NCBI GenBank assembly: GCA_900538555.1
Contig: UPYI01000014.1
Span: 1-64,000, forward strand
Source: an uncultured Porphyromonadaceae bacterium
Lineage (GTDB): Bacteria; Bacteroidota; Bacteroidia; Bacteroidales; Barnesiellaceae
Direction: 5' to 3'
DNA: 64,000 nucleotides
Made by a program: the position numbers and the translations under genes
The notes under the pieces: generated by a model
What the model was told of the DNA's origin: nothing
What the model saw: the letters and a program-made list of their open reading frames with translations, nothing else
The model's database searches: none
In this document: piece after piece, positions 24,444 to 33,119 of the stretch
How the letters are laid out: every line of letters begins with the position of its first letter
Position numbering within the stretch: the stretch's first letter is position 1

Positions 24444-25772
24444 TCAGTTGAGAGTGATTTCCTTGTGAGAATAGAAATCCAGCAGTTTCAAGTTCAACAA
24501 TGCCATGTATTTTGCCTGCAACTCTTCCATCCGGGCGTTGAGCAGGTCGTTTTTGGCAGTAAGTAATTCCAATGTGTTGGCGATGCCCAAATTGAATTGT
24601 TCTTCGACGAGCATATAGGTCTGTTCTGCCGATTCCACTTGATCGCGGGCGGCGGTGTATCGGATTTGCGAGGAGTTGGCATCCAGCCAGGCTGTCTCTA
24701 CTTGGTTGCGCAGTTCTTTTTCCGCATTCTGTGTTTCGAGTCGGCTGTTGCGGATCTGCAATTTGGCTTTTTGTACCGCCGACCGGTTTTCGCGTTTGCT
24801 GTAAATGGGAATGGATAGGGTCAGCCCGATATTTTCGTTGAGCCGCTGTTTCATCTGAGTGCCGAACGAGTAGATGTCGTTGGAGGTGCTTCCTGTTCCG
24901 ACGCCGGCATTGAGCGTAAGGGTAGGGGCATATCCGCCGGATGCGATCTTCTTTTGGAGTGTCGCGATTTTCTCGTTTACACGGCTGCTCTGTATCGACG
25001 GGATAAATGAAAGAGCGGTGTTGTAAATATCTTGTTTGGCTGGTAGCGGAGAGAGAATATCTATATCGCCGATCTCCGGAATTTTCAGGGCGAGTTCCTC
25101 GCTGATTCCCAGTTCGAGCATCTGTTTCAGTTCGAGCAACTGCTGGTCACGGTTGGCTTCCGCCACGACAAGCTGGTATTTGTTTTCGCTGTATTGTGCG
25201 TTGATTTGTGCAAAATCGCTTTTCGACAGAGAGCCTGCATCCAACAGTTTCTGGGCGCGATCCAGTTGCCGTTCCGACACGAGAAGCGTCTGTCGGCAGA
25301 TCTCGATAGATTCTTCGGCGTAGAGGATTTGCAGGAACTGCCGGAGGATAGAGAGCTCGATGTTGTCTGTCGCCTCTTCGATGAGGTATTGCTGGCTTTC
25401 TTCCTGCAATTTTTGTTGCTTGACCGAGGTCAGCAGTTTGCCCCCTTGGAATATTGTCCATGCGGCATTGAGGTTATATGATCCGTCGTACACGTTTTTC
25501 GCTATCCCTTGGCTGCTGTCTGCAAATGGCGTGTTGCCGTAGGAATGCGAAGTGGAGAATGCCAGCGACGGGAACAACTGGGCTTTTGCCCGTTTGGTAT
25601 CTATCCGGTATTCTTCAAGATTTATCCGGCTTCGTTGCAGGTCGATATTGTGTGCTTTGGCATAGTCGATGCATTCTTGCAGTCCCCAGACACGGGTGGT
25701 ATCGGACTGTGCGACGGCAGAACAGCAGGCTGCCGACATAAGGATTCCGGTAATGACATGTTTGATTTGCAT
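24444..25772 (-). CDS. TolC-family outer membrane channel
   Basis: A 442-residue outer membrane efflux protein. Signal peptide 1 to about 21 (AACCSAVAQ), then two repeats of the OEP family with long helical hairpins (LVSERQLDRAQKLLDAGS and QFNLGIANTLELLTAKND are the typical signatures). Forms the exit duct for the MacAB pump. First gene of the six-gene efflux/two-component operon. The promoter at 26037-26030 lies before three family 2 units, which therefore form most of its leader. Confidence 0.93.
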   Translation of the reverse strand: MQIKHVITGILMSAACCSAVAQSDTTRVWGLQECIDYAKAHNIDLQRSRINLEEYRIDTKRAKAQLFPSLAFSTSHSYGNTPFADSSQGIAKNVYDGSYNLNAAWTIFQGGKLLTSVKQQKLQEESQQYLIEEATDNIELSILRQFLQILYAEESIEICRQTLLVSERQLDRAQKLLDAGSLSKSDFAQINAQYSENKYQLVVAEANRDQQLLELKQMLELGISEELALKIPEIGDIDILSPLPAKQDIYNTALSFIPSIQSSRVNEKIATLQKKIASGGYAPTLTLNAGVGTGSTSNDIYSFGTQMKQRLNENIGLTLSIPIYSKRENRSAVQKAKLQIRNSRLETQNAEKELRNQVETAWLDANSSQIRYTAARDQVESAEQTYMLVEEQFNLGIANTLELLTAKNDLLNARMEELQAKYMALLNLKLLDFYSHKEITLN

Positions 25773-25789
25773 ATTGTTGTAGTTATACG

Positions 25790-26018
25790 TTCATTTTCAT
25801 GTACCTTTTCTTGCTTCGGCATAGCCCGAACCCTGTTCGGCTCTGCTCTCGGCTTATCGAAAACGTTCATTATCATGCACCTTTTCTTGCCTCGGCATAG
25901 CTCGAACGGAGTTCGGCTCTGCTCTCGGCTGTCGAAAACGTTCATTATCATGTACCTTTTCTCGCCTCGGCATAGCTCGAACGGAGTTCGGCTCTGCTCT
26001 CGGCTTATCGAAAACGTT
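25790..26018 (-). repeat. Family 2 tandem repeat, three units, in the tolC leader
   Basis: Three units of about 75 bases on the minus strand (26018-25943, 25942-25868, 25867-25790). Hairpin arms CCGAAC-TCC-GTTCGA twice (outer pair lost) and CCGAAC-AGG-GTTCGG. They begin about 12 bases after the TAACTTTG box and end 17 bases before the start codon, so they should be transcribed. Confidence 0.85.
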
Positions 26019-26029
26019 GTATCTATATG

Positions 26030-26037
26030 CAAAGTTA
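26030..26037 (-). promoter_or_regulatory. -7 promoter element of the TolC-MacAB operon
   Basis: TAACTTTG on the minus strand, directly upstream of the tandem repeats. No clear -33 TTTG. Confidence 0.5.
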
Positions 26038-26147
26038 TGAGCCGGTATCGGGGGTAATAAAATTTAATCGAAAGAGTATGCGATTTTACCGACAAAACAA
26101 ACTCTTTTGCCGATAAACAAATGGCGGTGTGCAGAAGGTTCAATTTG

Positions 26148-26290
26148 TTGCGTTGCCACCGGAATTCGGGCTAAGGCGTTTATGGTAGCAATACGCCTGT
26201 CCCTCTCATCCTCAGTGTTTTGCATCTTAGACATTCTAACGTACAGAAAAGGGGTTGCATCGAAATTTTCATTTCGACACAACCCCTTTA
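26148..26290 (+). repeat. Family 1 dispersed repeat, most complete copy
   Basis: Contains GTTGCGTTGCCACCGGAATT, CTCATCCTCAGTGTTTTGCA, ATCTTAGACATTCTAA and the final hairpin GGGGTTGCATCGAAA (26249-26266 with 26271-26288). It matches the inverted copy at 55472-55622 over nearly its whole length. The hairpin lies just after the stop of the transporter gene at 26313 (minus strand) and can terminate it. Confidence 0.8.
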
Positions 26291-26312
26291 TGATAAGGTC
26301 GTTTCCGATTGT

Positions 26313-28007
26313 TTATGAGAACGCTAAGATCAACAGCTGCGCACTCAATATACGGAGGAACATCGTTAATGGATAAACGGTCGAATAGGCTACCGAAGGA
26401 GCATCGTTACCTACGGTTTTATTGGCATAAGCCAATGCCGGGGGATCGGTGCAGGCTCCGGAAAGCAGACCGGCAATCGTACCGTAATTGATTTTGTACA
26501 CGCCTCGCGCGATAGATCCGATGATCAGCAGAGGAATAACGGTGATGAGGAATCCCCACAATACCCATACCAAACCGTCGCTTGCCAATGTTTTTACGAA
26601 TGCACCGCCGGCTGAGATACCGACACTGGCAAGGAAGAGGCAGATACCGATTTCTCGCAGCATCAGGCTGGCACTGGTAGAGGTGTAGGTAACCAAGTGC
26701 ATTTTGTGCCCGAAACGTCCGATCAGAATGGCTACGATCAGCGGACCTCCTGCCAATCCTAATTTCATAGGAGCGGACATACCCGGAATCGCCAAAGGAA
26801 TGCTTCCTAAGATGATACCTAAGAAGATACCTACGAACAGGGTGATCATGTTCGGTTCGTTCAAACGTTTCAGCGAGTTACCCAATTTTTCTGCTAACCG
26901 GTTGATGTCTTCCAGTTTACCGACTACTGTCAGCCGGTCGCCGATTTGCAACGACAGGTTGGGGGTTGCCAACAGATCGACACCGGCACGGTTCAGACGG
27001 GTGGCGTTTAAGCCGTAGCCCATTCGCAGGCGGAGCGAACCGATTGTGCGTCCGTTGAATTCGGATTTGGTAATCACGATACGGCGCGAAACTACCGGTG
27101 CATGGGTGGCTTCCCAGTCCATTTCTACCGGCGTACCGATAAATGCCTGCAATGCCTGTTCGTCTTGCTGGGACAATACGGTGAGTAACAGATCGCCCGG
27201 CTCGATAACGGTTTCGCCTTTGGGAATTACCACTTCCTCTCCTTTTTTGATCCGGGAGATGACGAAGTTACGGTCGATCAGTTTGCTTAGTTCTTCCAGC
27301 GTTTTTCCGGCAATGAGTTGGTTCTCCACTTTGTATGTGACGATGTGCGGAACAAGCTGGCTGTTTTCGTTTTCTTCTTCGATCTGTTTGTTTTCTTTAT
27401 CCAATTTGATTTTGAATATGGCGCGGATCACCAGCATGGTGAGGATGATGCCGATAACACCTAACGGATAAGCGGCGGCATATCCCATGGCGATGTCGGG
27501 AACTTCGGCTGCACCTGAGCCTCCTGCCAATGTGCTATCGGCACTGATCTGTGCCAAAGTCTGTTGAGCGGCACCCAATCCGGGCGTGTTGGTGACGGCA
27601 CCCGAAAGAATACCGACCATCATCGGCAATTCGATTTTGTCGCTGTTTAAGAAGTAGATACTCAACATGACGACGATGTTGAGGGCTACAATACCGACGG
27701 CAAGCATGTTCAAGCGCATACCGCCCTTCTTGAATGAGGAGAAGAAACTGGGACCGACTTGCAGTCCGATAGAGTAGACGAACAGAATCAGACCGAACTC
27801 CTGAACGAAGTGCAGAATGTTCTTTTCGGCTACGAATCCGAAATGTCCGGCGAGTAAGCCGACGAATAAGACAAAGGTAACCCCTAATGAAACACCGAAT
27901 ACTTTGATCTTGCCCAGAAATACTCCGGCGGCAATCACAAAGGCATACAGTATTACCGTATGGGCAACAGATGTCGTGTTAAACAAAAGATTTTGAATCC
28001 AGTCCAT
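26313..28007 (-). CDS. AspT/YidE-type transporter with two TrkA-C domains
   Basis: A 564-residue inner-membrane transporter of the aspartate:alanine exchanger family. N-terminal block of about five helices (1-185), two soluble TrkA-C (RCK) domains (about 205-290 and 295-375; DRNFVISRIKKGEEV and LQIGDRLTVVGKLEDI) and a second five-helix block (385-564). Family members exchange anions or dicarboxylates; the substrate here is unknown. Single gene; a TACCTTTG box at 28124-28117 gives a leader of about 110 bases. Confidence 0.88.
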   Translation of the reverse strand: MDWIQNLLFNTTSVAHTVILYAFVIAAGVFLGKIKVFGVSLGVTFVLFVGLLAGHFGFVAEKNILHFVQEFGLILFVYSIGLQVGPSFFSSFKKGGMRLNMLAVGIVALNIVVMLSIYFLNSDKIELPMMVGILSGAVTNTPGLGAAQQTLAQISADSTLAGGSGAAEVPDIAMGYAAAYPLGVIGIILTMLVIRAIFKIKLDKENKQIEEENENSQLVPHIVTYKVENQLIAGKTLEELSKLIDRNFVISRIKKGEEVVIPKGETVIEPGDLLLTVLSQQDEQALQAFIGTPVEMDWEATHAPVVSRRIVITKSEFNGRTIGSLRLRMGYGLNATRLNRAGVDLLATPNLSLQIGDRLTVVGKLEDINRLAEKLGNSLKRLNEPNMITLFVGIFLGIILGSIPLAIPGMSAPMKLGLAGGPLIVAILIGRFGHKMHLVTYTSTSASLMLREIGICLFLASVGISAGGAFVKTLASDGLVWVLWGFLITVIPLLIIGSIARGVYKINYGTIAGLLSGACTDPPALAYANKTVGNDAPSVAYSTVYPLTMFLRILSAQLLILAFS

Positions 28008-28267
28008 ATATATTATTTAAAAACTTTCATCGCTTAAACGGGGCGACCGGAGTTTCTCGAACATCCGATTCCCGATGAGTTTTTACCTATTGCAACCTAA
28101 TTGTTAAAATTTTGCGCAAAGGTACGTCTTTTATATGGTTTACAGAAAAATAATGCGAAAGAAAAAATAAAAATTTTTCGAAAGCGATTTTCTATTTGTT
28201 AATGTTTTGTATGTTAGCGTTTTATGATGTTTGTAGACGGATCTTCGGGCTAAAATGTTTTTTGCGG
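28008..28267. other. Divergent intergenic region
   Basis: Between the YidE-type transporter (left) and the phosphatase (right). It holds the transporter's TACCTTTG box at 28124-28117 and is otherwise AT-rich, with no gene or repeat I can define. Confidence 0.5.
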
Positions 28268-28299
28268 TTTGGCTCTCTCTCCGTTTTGCATTACCTTCG
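28268..28299 (+). promoter_or_regulatory. Promoter of the HAD phosphatase gene
   Basis: TTTG at 28268-28271, 20 bases, TACCTTCG at 28292-28299 (one mismatch to TAnnTTTG). Start codon 25 bases on. Confidence 0.6.
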
Positions 28300-28324
28300 C
28301 TCCGTTTTTTAATATCGGTAGATT

Positions 28325-28978
28325 ATGAATGACAAAGAGTTGGTTATATTCGATTTGGATGGTACGCTGTTGAACACGATTGCCGATTTGGCAACGGCTA
28401 CGAACTATGCGTTGGTGCAATGCGGTTATCCGGAACATCCGGTAGATGCCTACCGCAATTTTGTAGGAAATGGAATCAGAAAGTTGTTCGAACGGGCATT
28501 GCCGGAAGAGGCGCGGACGGTGGAACATATAGAGGAGATGCGGACTTACTTTTTGTCGTATTATACCGAACATAATACCGACCATACTACTTATTATGAA
28601 GGAATCCCCGAATTGCTGGATTCGCTGAACCGTCGGGGTATCGCCTTGGCTGTGGCCTCCAATAAATATCAGGAGGGGGCGGAAAAGGTGGTGCGGCACT
28701 ATTTCCCGCATATCCCGTTTGTTGCCGTATTCGGGCAACGGGACGGTGTACCGGCGAAACCCGATCCGACGGTGGTATTTGAAATTCTCGATCGGACGGG
28801 CATAGCGGTTTCCCGTACATTGTATGTGGGAGATTCGGGTGTGGACATGCAGACCGCACGAAATGCCGGAGTAGAATCGGTGGGTGTGCTTTGGGGGTTT
28901 CGGTCGGAGGAGGAGTTGCAGGAGAATGGTGCAAAGCATATTGCTTGTGTGCCCGACGATATACTCCACTGGCTGTAA
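28325..28978 (+). CDS. HAD-family phosphatase, phosphoglycolate phosphatase-like
   Basis: A 217-residue haloacid dehalogenase-type phosphatase. Motif I FDLDGTLLNT (nucleophile D9 and D11), motif II VASNKYQ, motif III lysine in AKPDPTV, motif IV VGDSGVDMQTARNAG. The four-helix cap between motifs I and II fits Gph, which clears 2-phosphoglycolate; in an anaerobe the true substrate may differ. Single gene followed by the MFS gene 138 bases on. Confidence 0.88.
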   Translation: MNDKELVIFDLDGTLLNTIADLATATNYALVQCGYPEHPVDAYRNFVGNGIRKLFERALPEEARTVEHIEEMRTYFLSYYTEHNTDHTTYYEGIPELLDSLNRRGIALAVASNKYQEGAEKVVRHYFPHIPFVAVFGQRDGVPAKPDPTVVFEILDRTGIAVSRTLYVGDSGVDMQTARNAGVESVGVLWGFRSEEELQENGAKHIACVPDDILHWL

Positions 28979-29073
28979 ACTGCTGATCGTATTCGGACAG
29001 AATAGGTTGCGCTTGGATTTTATTTCAGGCGCATTTTTTTTCGTTTCGCCGGATCGCTTTTTCCTGTTTTTAC

Positions 29074-29081
29074 TATTTTTG
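29074..29081 (+). promoter_or_regulatory. -7 promoter element of the MFS gene
   Basis: TATTTTTG, an exact TAnnTTTG match, 35 bases before the ATG; the -33 region has only TTTC. Confidence 0.45.
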
Positions 29082-29116
29082 CGCCCGGTAAAAAAAGAGG
29101 TTTTAATAGGTTTTGT

Positions 29117-30268
29117 ATGAAAAAGAGTTTGCTTGCTCTCTCGTTCGGTACTTTGGGATTGGGTATCGCCGAGTTTGTAATGATGGGCATTCTGCCCGAT
29201 GTTGCGGCTGATCTGAATATCGGACTTCCCCAAGCCGGACATTTTATTTCCGCTTATGCTTTGGGTGTCTGCATGGGTGCCCCGATTTTGGTTTTGGCGC
29301 GAAAGCTGCCGTTGAAGCGTATTCTGCTGGCGTTGGTATCGTTGATTCTGTTGGGCAATTTATGTGCATCCCTGTCTCCGAATTATTGGACATTGTTGGT
29401 TGCCCGTTTTGTTTCGGGGCTTCCGCATGGGGCGTATTTCGGCGTGGGGTCGATTATTGCCGAGAAATTGGCTGACAAGGGAAAAGGCTCGGAGGCTGTT
29501 TCTATCATGATTGCCGGCATGACTGTCGCCAATTTGTTTGGAGTGCCGTTGGGAACGTCGTTGAGTACGATGTATTCCTGGCGTGTGACCTTTATGCTGG
29601 TTGCGGCATGGAGCGTCATTATCTTCTATTACATCTGGCGATGGGTGCCGCAGTTAGGCAGTTTGCCCGATACGGGATTCAAAGGGCAGTTCCGGTTTTT
29701 GAAATCTCCGGCTCCGTGGTTGATCCTCGGTGCTACGGCTTTGGGCAATGGGGGTGTGTTCTGTTGGTATAGTTATATCAATCCGTTGCTGACGGAGGTA
29801 TCGGGATTTTCGGCGGAGAGTATCACTTTCCTGATGATTTTGTCGGGTTTCGGCATGGTGCTGGGTAATTTGGTCAGCGGACGATTGTCAGACCGCTATA
29901 CGCCGGTGCGAGTAGGGGTTGTCGCGCAGGCGCTTATCGGGGGCGTATTGTTGTCGATATTCTTTTTGTCTCCATACAAATGGGTGTCGGTGCTGTTGAT
30001 GTGTTTGGGTACAGCCGGATTGTTTGCCGTATCGGCACCCGAACAGGTGTTGATAATCCGTGTTGCACGCGGGGGAGAGATGTTGGGTGCCGGAGGAATA
30101 CAGATGGCGTTTAATTTGGGAAATGCGATCGGTGCCTATGCCGGCGGATTGGCGGTATCGTACGGGGTGCGTTATCCGGCGTTGGCGGGAGTTCCGTTTG
30201 CTTTGACCGGTTTTTTCTTGTTCTGGCTTTTCTATAAGAAGTATGCTTCGCGATATGGGGCAGCGTAG
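29117..30268 (+). CDS. MFS transporter, AraJ/drug-efflux type
   Basis: A 383-residue permease with 12 membrane helices. The first helices carry LGIAEFVMMGILPDVAADL, typical of the AraJ/YdhP/Cml-like drug:proton antiporter group, and a motif B-like LVARFVSGLPHGAYFG. Probable proton-driven export of sugars or drugs; the substrate is unknown. It ends at the bidirectional terminator shared with the tRNA gene. Confidence 0.9.
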   Translation: MKKSLLALSFGTLGLGIAEFVMMGILPDVAADLNIGLPQAGHFISAYALGVCMGAPILVLARKLPLKRILLALVSLILLGNLCASLSPNYWTLLVARFVSGLPHGAYFGVGSIIAEKLADKGKGSEAVSIMIAGMTVANLFGVPLGTSLSTMYSWRVTFMLVAAWSVIIFYYIWRWVPQLGSLPDTGFKGQFRFLKSPAPWLILGATALGNGGVFCWYSYINPLLTEVSGFSAESITFLMILSGFGMVLGNLVSGRLSDRYTPVRVGVVAQALIGGVLLSIFFLSPYKWVSVLLMCLGTAGLFAVSAPEQVLIIRVARGGEMLGAGGIQMAFNLGNAIGAYAGGLAVSYGVRYPALAGVPFALTGFFLFWLFYKKYASRYGAA

Positions 30269-30329
30269 CTTGTGAAAACTGCCGGCTTGCTCCGGTCGGG
30301 GCGTAGCCTTTGCCGAAAGGAGGGATAAC

Positions 30330-30365
30330 AAAAAAAGATTATCGAACATTCGATAATCTTTTTTT
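30330..30365. terminator. Bidirectional terminator for the MFS gene and tRNA-Glu
   Basis: A perfect 16 bp stem (30330-30345 with 30350-30365), A7 and T7 flanks, loop ACAT. It touches the 3' end of the tRNA gene on the minus strand. Confidence 0.9.
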
Positions 30366-30366
30366 G

Positions 30367-30439
30367 TAGCGCATCCGGGAATCGAACCCGAGTCTCAACC
30401 GTGAGAGGGTTGCGTGCTAGGCCACTACACTAATGCGCC
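30367..30439 (-). tRNA. tRNA-Glu, anticodon CTC
   Basis: 73 bases on the minus strand. Acceptor GGCGCAT pairs with ATGCGCT (first pair G-U), discriminator A. D arm GTGT/GCAC, anticodon arm CAACC/GGTTG around loop CTCTCAC, T arm TCGGG/CCCGG around TTCGATT. Anticodon CTC reads GAG. CCA is not encoded, so it must be added after transcription. U8 is present as expected. Unusual points are the G1-U72 pair and an A discriminator where glutamate tRNAs usually have G. Confidence 0.93.
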
Positions 30440-30686
30440 ATAGTATGGCTTTCTTTTGAAAGCGGTGCAAATATACATTGTTTGTGCGGTATGCGCAAAC
30501 ATTTTCTGATTTTTTTTGAGAACTGCCGAATGATTTTCGGCGGGGGAATATAGCCTGTCGGTATAAAAAGACAAAGAGAGGGGCTGCTCACGCAGTATGC
30601 CTCTCTTTTAGAATTCATCACATTATGCTTATTTTAAAGTGCTAGATAAAGTTACGCGTCACGCGCGACTATATGAAAAGTGCGAA

Positions 30687-31265
30687 TTATGCGAATCTCG
30701 ATTCGACTACGTTCCAATCGACGATTTCCCATAGCTTGTGCAGGTAATCGGCTCGGAGATTCTGGTAGTCGAGATAGTAGGCATGTTCCCATACGTCGAA
30801 TGTGAGTAGGGGTGTCAGCCCGTGACGGAGCGGGTTTCCGGCGTTGCTTTCGGCAGAAATGACCAACTGTCCGTCTTTATCTTTCGATAGCCATACCCAT
30901 CCCGACCCGAACAGGGCGGCACCGGTGGCTTCAAATTCTTTTTTGAATTGTTCCATACTTCCCCATCGGGCTACGATAGCATCGTGCAGTTTCCCTTGCG
31001 GTTCTCTTTTTCCGTTCGGGGAAAAGGTGAAGAAGTAGAAAATATGATTCCATGCCTGTGAGGCATTGTTGAATATGCCGCCATCCGCTTTCCGGATAAT
31101 ATCTTCGATCGGTTCGTTTTCGAACGGAGTGCCTGCAATCAATTTATTCAGGTTATTGATGTAGGCTTGTTCATGTTTGCCGAAATGAAACTCGATGGTC
31201 CGTTGGCTGATGATCGGTTCGAGAGCATTCGGTACGTACGGCAAGGAGGGCAATTCGTAAATCAT
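30687..31265 (-). CDS. sodB: Superoxide dismutase, Fe/Mn type
   Basis: Turns superoxide into peroxide and oxygen; in gut Bacteroidales it supports oxygen tolerance. 192 residues. Metal ligands: H27 (FHFGKH), H74 (WNHIFYF), D157 and H161 (DVWEHAYY). These residues are shared by Fe and Mn enzymes; length and the GGIFNNASQAWNH region suit the Fe or cambialistic group. Cytoplasmic, with no signal peptide. Single gene. Confidence 0.94.
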   Translation of the reverse strand: MIYELPSLPYVPNALEPIISQRTIEFHFGKHEQAYINNLNKLIAGTPFENEPIEDIIRKADGGIFNNASQAWNHIFYFFTFSPNGKREPQGKLHDAIVARWGSMEQFKKEFEATGAALFGSGWVWLSKDKDGQLVISAESNAGNPLRHGLTPLLTFDVWEHAYYLDYQNLRADYLHKLWEIVDWNVVESRFA

Positions 31266-31574
31266 AACTTTAAGAATTAAATGTTTATACTAAATAACAG
31301 TTATCTCTTTCGAAAGTTCAATTTAAGAAAAATTTTTTCTTTTCTGCTCTCGATTTTTTTAATAAAACAAAAATGAAAGAAAAAAGTTCGATGCCGGGAG
31401 CTTTTCTTTGTATTTGAATATTTTTTCGAGGCGATAGGTAGAGTGCGATTTGTGCCGTTTTTTTTATGTGGGTAGGCATGTAAACTGTTTGTTGCCAATT
31501 GTTTGTGTTGGGTATTCCCTTTGCCCGTCTGTCTGTGGTACGGGGTATGGATGCCGGGTATAATCCCCTATGGA
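31266..31574. other. AT-rich divergent spacer
   Basis: Between sodB and the NhaC gene. No gene; the sodB promoter must lie here but I find no exact TAnnTTTG on the minus strand. Confidence 0.4.
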
Positions 31575-31606
31575 TTTGGCATCTGCCCTCTTTTTCCATA
31601 CCTTTG
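31575..31606 (+). promoter_or_regulatory. Promoter of the NhaC-type antiporter gene
   Basis: TTTG at 31575-31578, exactly 20 bases, TACCTTTG at 31599-31606. The spacer GCATCTGCCCTC resembles that of the family 3 promoters. Predicted start of transcription near 31613. Confidence 0.75.
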
Positions 31607-31617
31607 CCTGCGGCATG

Positions 31618-31659
31618 GATTCGGAAATGTTCCCGCGTCCGGGAGGACATTGCCGAATC
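31618..31659 (+). promoter_or_regulatory. Leader hairpin before the NhaC-type gene
   Basis: Right after the predicted transcription start: GATTCGG (31618-31624) pairs with CCGAATC (31653-31659), then AATGT with ACATT and TCCC with GGGA, around loop GCGTCC. No T-run follows. It may be a mRNA-stabilising structure or a regulatory leader. Confidence 0.55.
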
Positions 31660-31699
31660 GGACGGATATAATAGGTAAAAAAGAATAACAATTGAGCGT

Positions 31700-32983
31700 A
31701 TGAGGGTAGCTAAATCGGGGTTCTTGGCATTGATCCCGCTGTTGGTGTTTCTGATTTTATATCTGGGAGTTTCTCTGCTTCTCGGAGATTTTTATAAAGT
31801 GCCTATCTCTGTGGCTTTTGTATTGGCGTCGATGGTGGCGGTGGGGATGATACGGGGCAAATCGATGAACGACCGGATTGCTGTGTTCTCGCAAGGTGCG
31901 GCACATCCGAACGTGCTTACCATGATCTGGATTTTTGTTTTGGCGGGTGCGTTTGCTCGGTCGGCAGAGGCTATCGGTGCGATCGACGCGACGGTGGCGC
32001 TCACACTCCGGCTGTTGCCCGGCAATTTGTTGTTTGCCGGTATATTTCTGGCGGCATGTTTCGTCTCGTTGTCGGTGGGAACATCGGTCGGTACGATTGT
32101 GGCGTTGATGCCGGTGGCTGTCGGTTTGGCGGAAAGCACATCGGTCGATGTGGCATATATGTCGGCAATCGTGGTGGGCGGTGCGTTCTTCGGCGATAAC
32201 TTGTCGTTTATATCCGATACGACTATTGCGGCGACTCGTTCGCAAGGGTGTGAATTGCGCGATAAATTCAAGGTCAATTTTTATATGGCTTTGCCGGCTG
32301 CACTGCTTGTCCTGCTATATTATGTGGTGGCGGGATGGAATTTGGAGGTGGTCGCAGGGGCGGCTTCGGTCGATTGGGTGAAAATTATTCCTTATTTAGT
32401 CGTGCTGGCTACTGCTATTGCCGGTATGAATGTGATGATCGTTCTGACTCTCGGTCTGTTTGCGTCGGGTGTGATCGGAATTTGTTTCGGTTCTTTTTCG
32501 GTGTTCGACTGGCTGGGCACGATGGGTGGCGGCATTGCCGGAATGAGCGATCTGATTATTGTGACGTTGTTGGCTGGCGGTATGCTTGAAGTGATTCGTC
32601 ATAACGGAGGAATCGATTATATTATCCGCATCCTGACGGGACGGGTGTCGAATCGCCGTACCGCGGAATTGAGCATTGCCGCATTGGTGGGTATCGCCAA
32701 TATTTGTACGGCAAACAATACGATTGCGATTGTGACCGTAGGACCTATCGCTCGTAAGATTTCCGAACGGTTCGGAATCGATCCCCGCCGCTCGGCGAGT
32801 CTTCTTGATATTTTCTCGTGTGTGGTGCAGGGTATTATTCCGTATGGTGCGCAAATGTTGATGGCTGCCGGACTTGCATCGGTTTCACCGTTGGAGATCG
32901 TCCGTTATCTTTATTATCCCTATGCGTTGGGGGCGGTCGCTTTATTGGCGATCGTATTCCGTTATCCCCGGAAATATTCGTGA
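31700..32983 (+). CDS. Na+/H+ antiporter, NhaC family
   Basis: A 427-residue membrane protein with about 11-12 helices. Typical NhaC features: SVGTSVGTIVALMPVAV in the centre, GGAFFGDNLSFISDTTIAAT (about 160-179) with the conserved aspartates, and ANICTANNTIAIVTVGPIA. It exports sodium (or a related substrate) in exchange for protons. Single gene with its own promoter and structured leader; ends at the family 1 hairpin at 33060-33101. Confidence 0.9.
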   Translation: MRVAKSGFLALIPLLVFLILYLGVSLLLGDFYKVPISVAFVLASMVAVGMIRGKSMNDRIAVFSQGAAHPNVLTMIWIFVLAGAFARSAEAIGAIDATVALTLRLLPGNLLFAGIFLAACFVSLSVGTSVGTIVALMPVAVGLAESTSVDVAYMSAIVVGGAFFGDNLSFISDTTIAATRSQGCELRDKFKVNFYMALPAALLVLLYYVVAGWNLEVVAGAASVDWVKIIPYLVVLATAIAGMNVMIVLTLGLFASGVIGICFGSFSVFDWLGTMGGGIAGMSDLIIVTLLAGGMLEVIRHNGGIDYIIRILTGRVSNRRTAELSIAALVGIANICTANNTIAIVTVGPIARKISERFGIDPRRSASLLDIFSCVVQGIIPYGAQMLMAAGLASVSPLEIVRYLYYPYALGAVALLAIVFRYPRKYS

Positions 32984-33059
32984 CCGGCTAACGGTTTGTC
33001 CGGATTGTTTCCTTTCTTGGTGTAGGAGATTGCGGCTGGATGTGTCGGCTATTACCTAA

Positions 33060-33101
33060 AAGGGGTTGTATCGAAAACTTGCATTTTCAATACAACCCCT
33101 T
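33060..33101. terminator. Family 1 hairpin, bidirectional terminator
   Basis: 18 bp stem with one mismatch (33060-33077 with 33084-33101), arms AAGGGGTTGTATCGAAAA and its complement. It lies between convergent nhaC-type and floA genes. The sequence is the hairpin part of the dispersed family 1 repeat without the rest. Confidence 0.8.
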
Positions 33102-33119
33102 GTATATTAAGCGAACCGG

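Noticed and set aside
28250..29242. 330-codon minus-strand frame over the phosphatase gene
   Set aside because: It covers a clear HAD phosphatase on the other strand and is Arg/His/Gln-rich without motifs.
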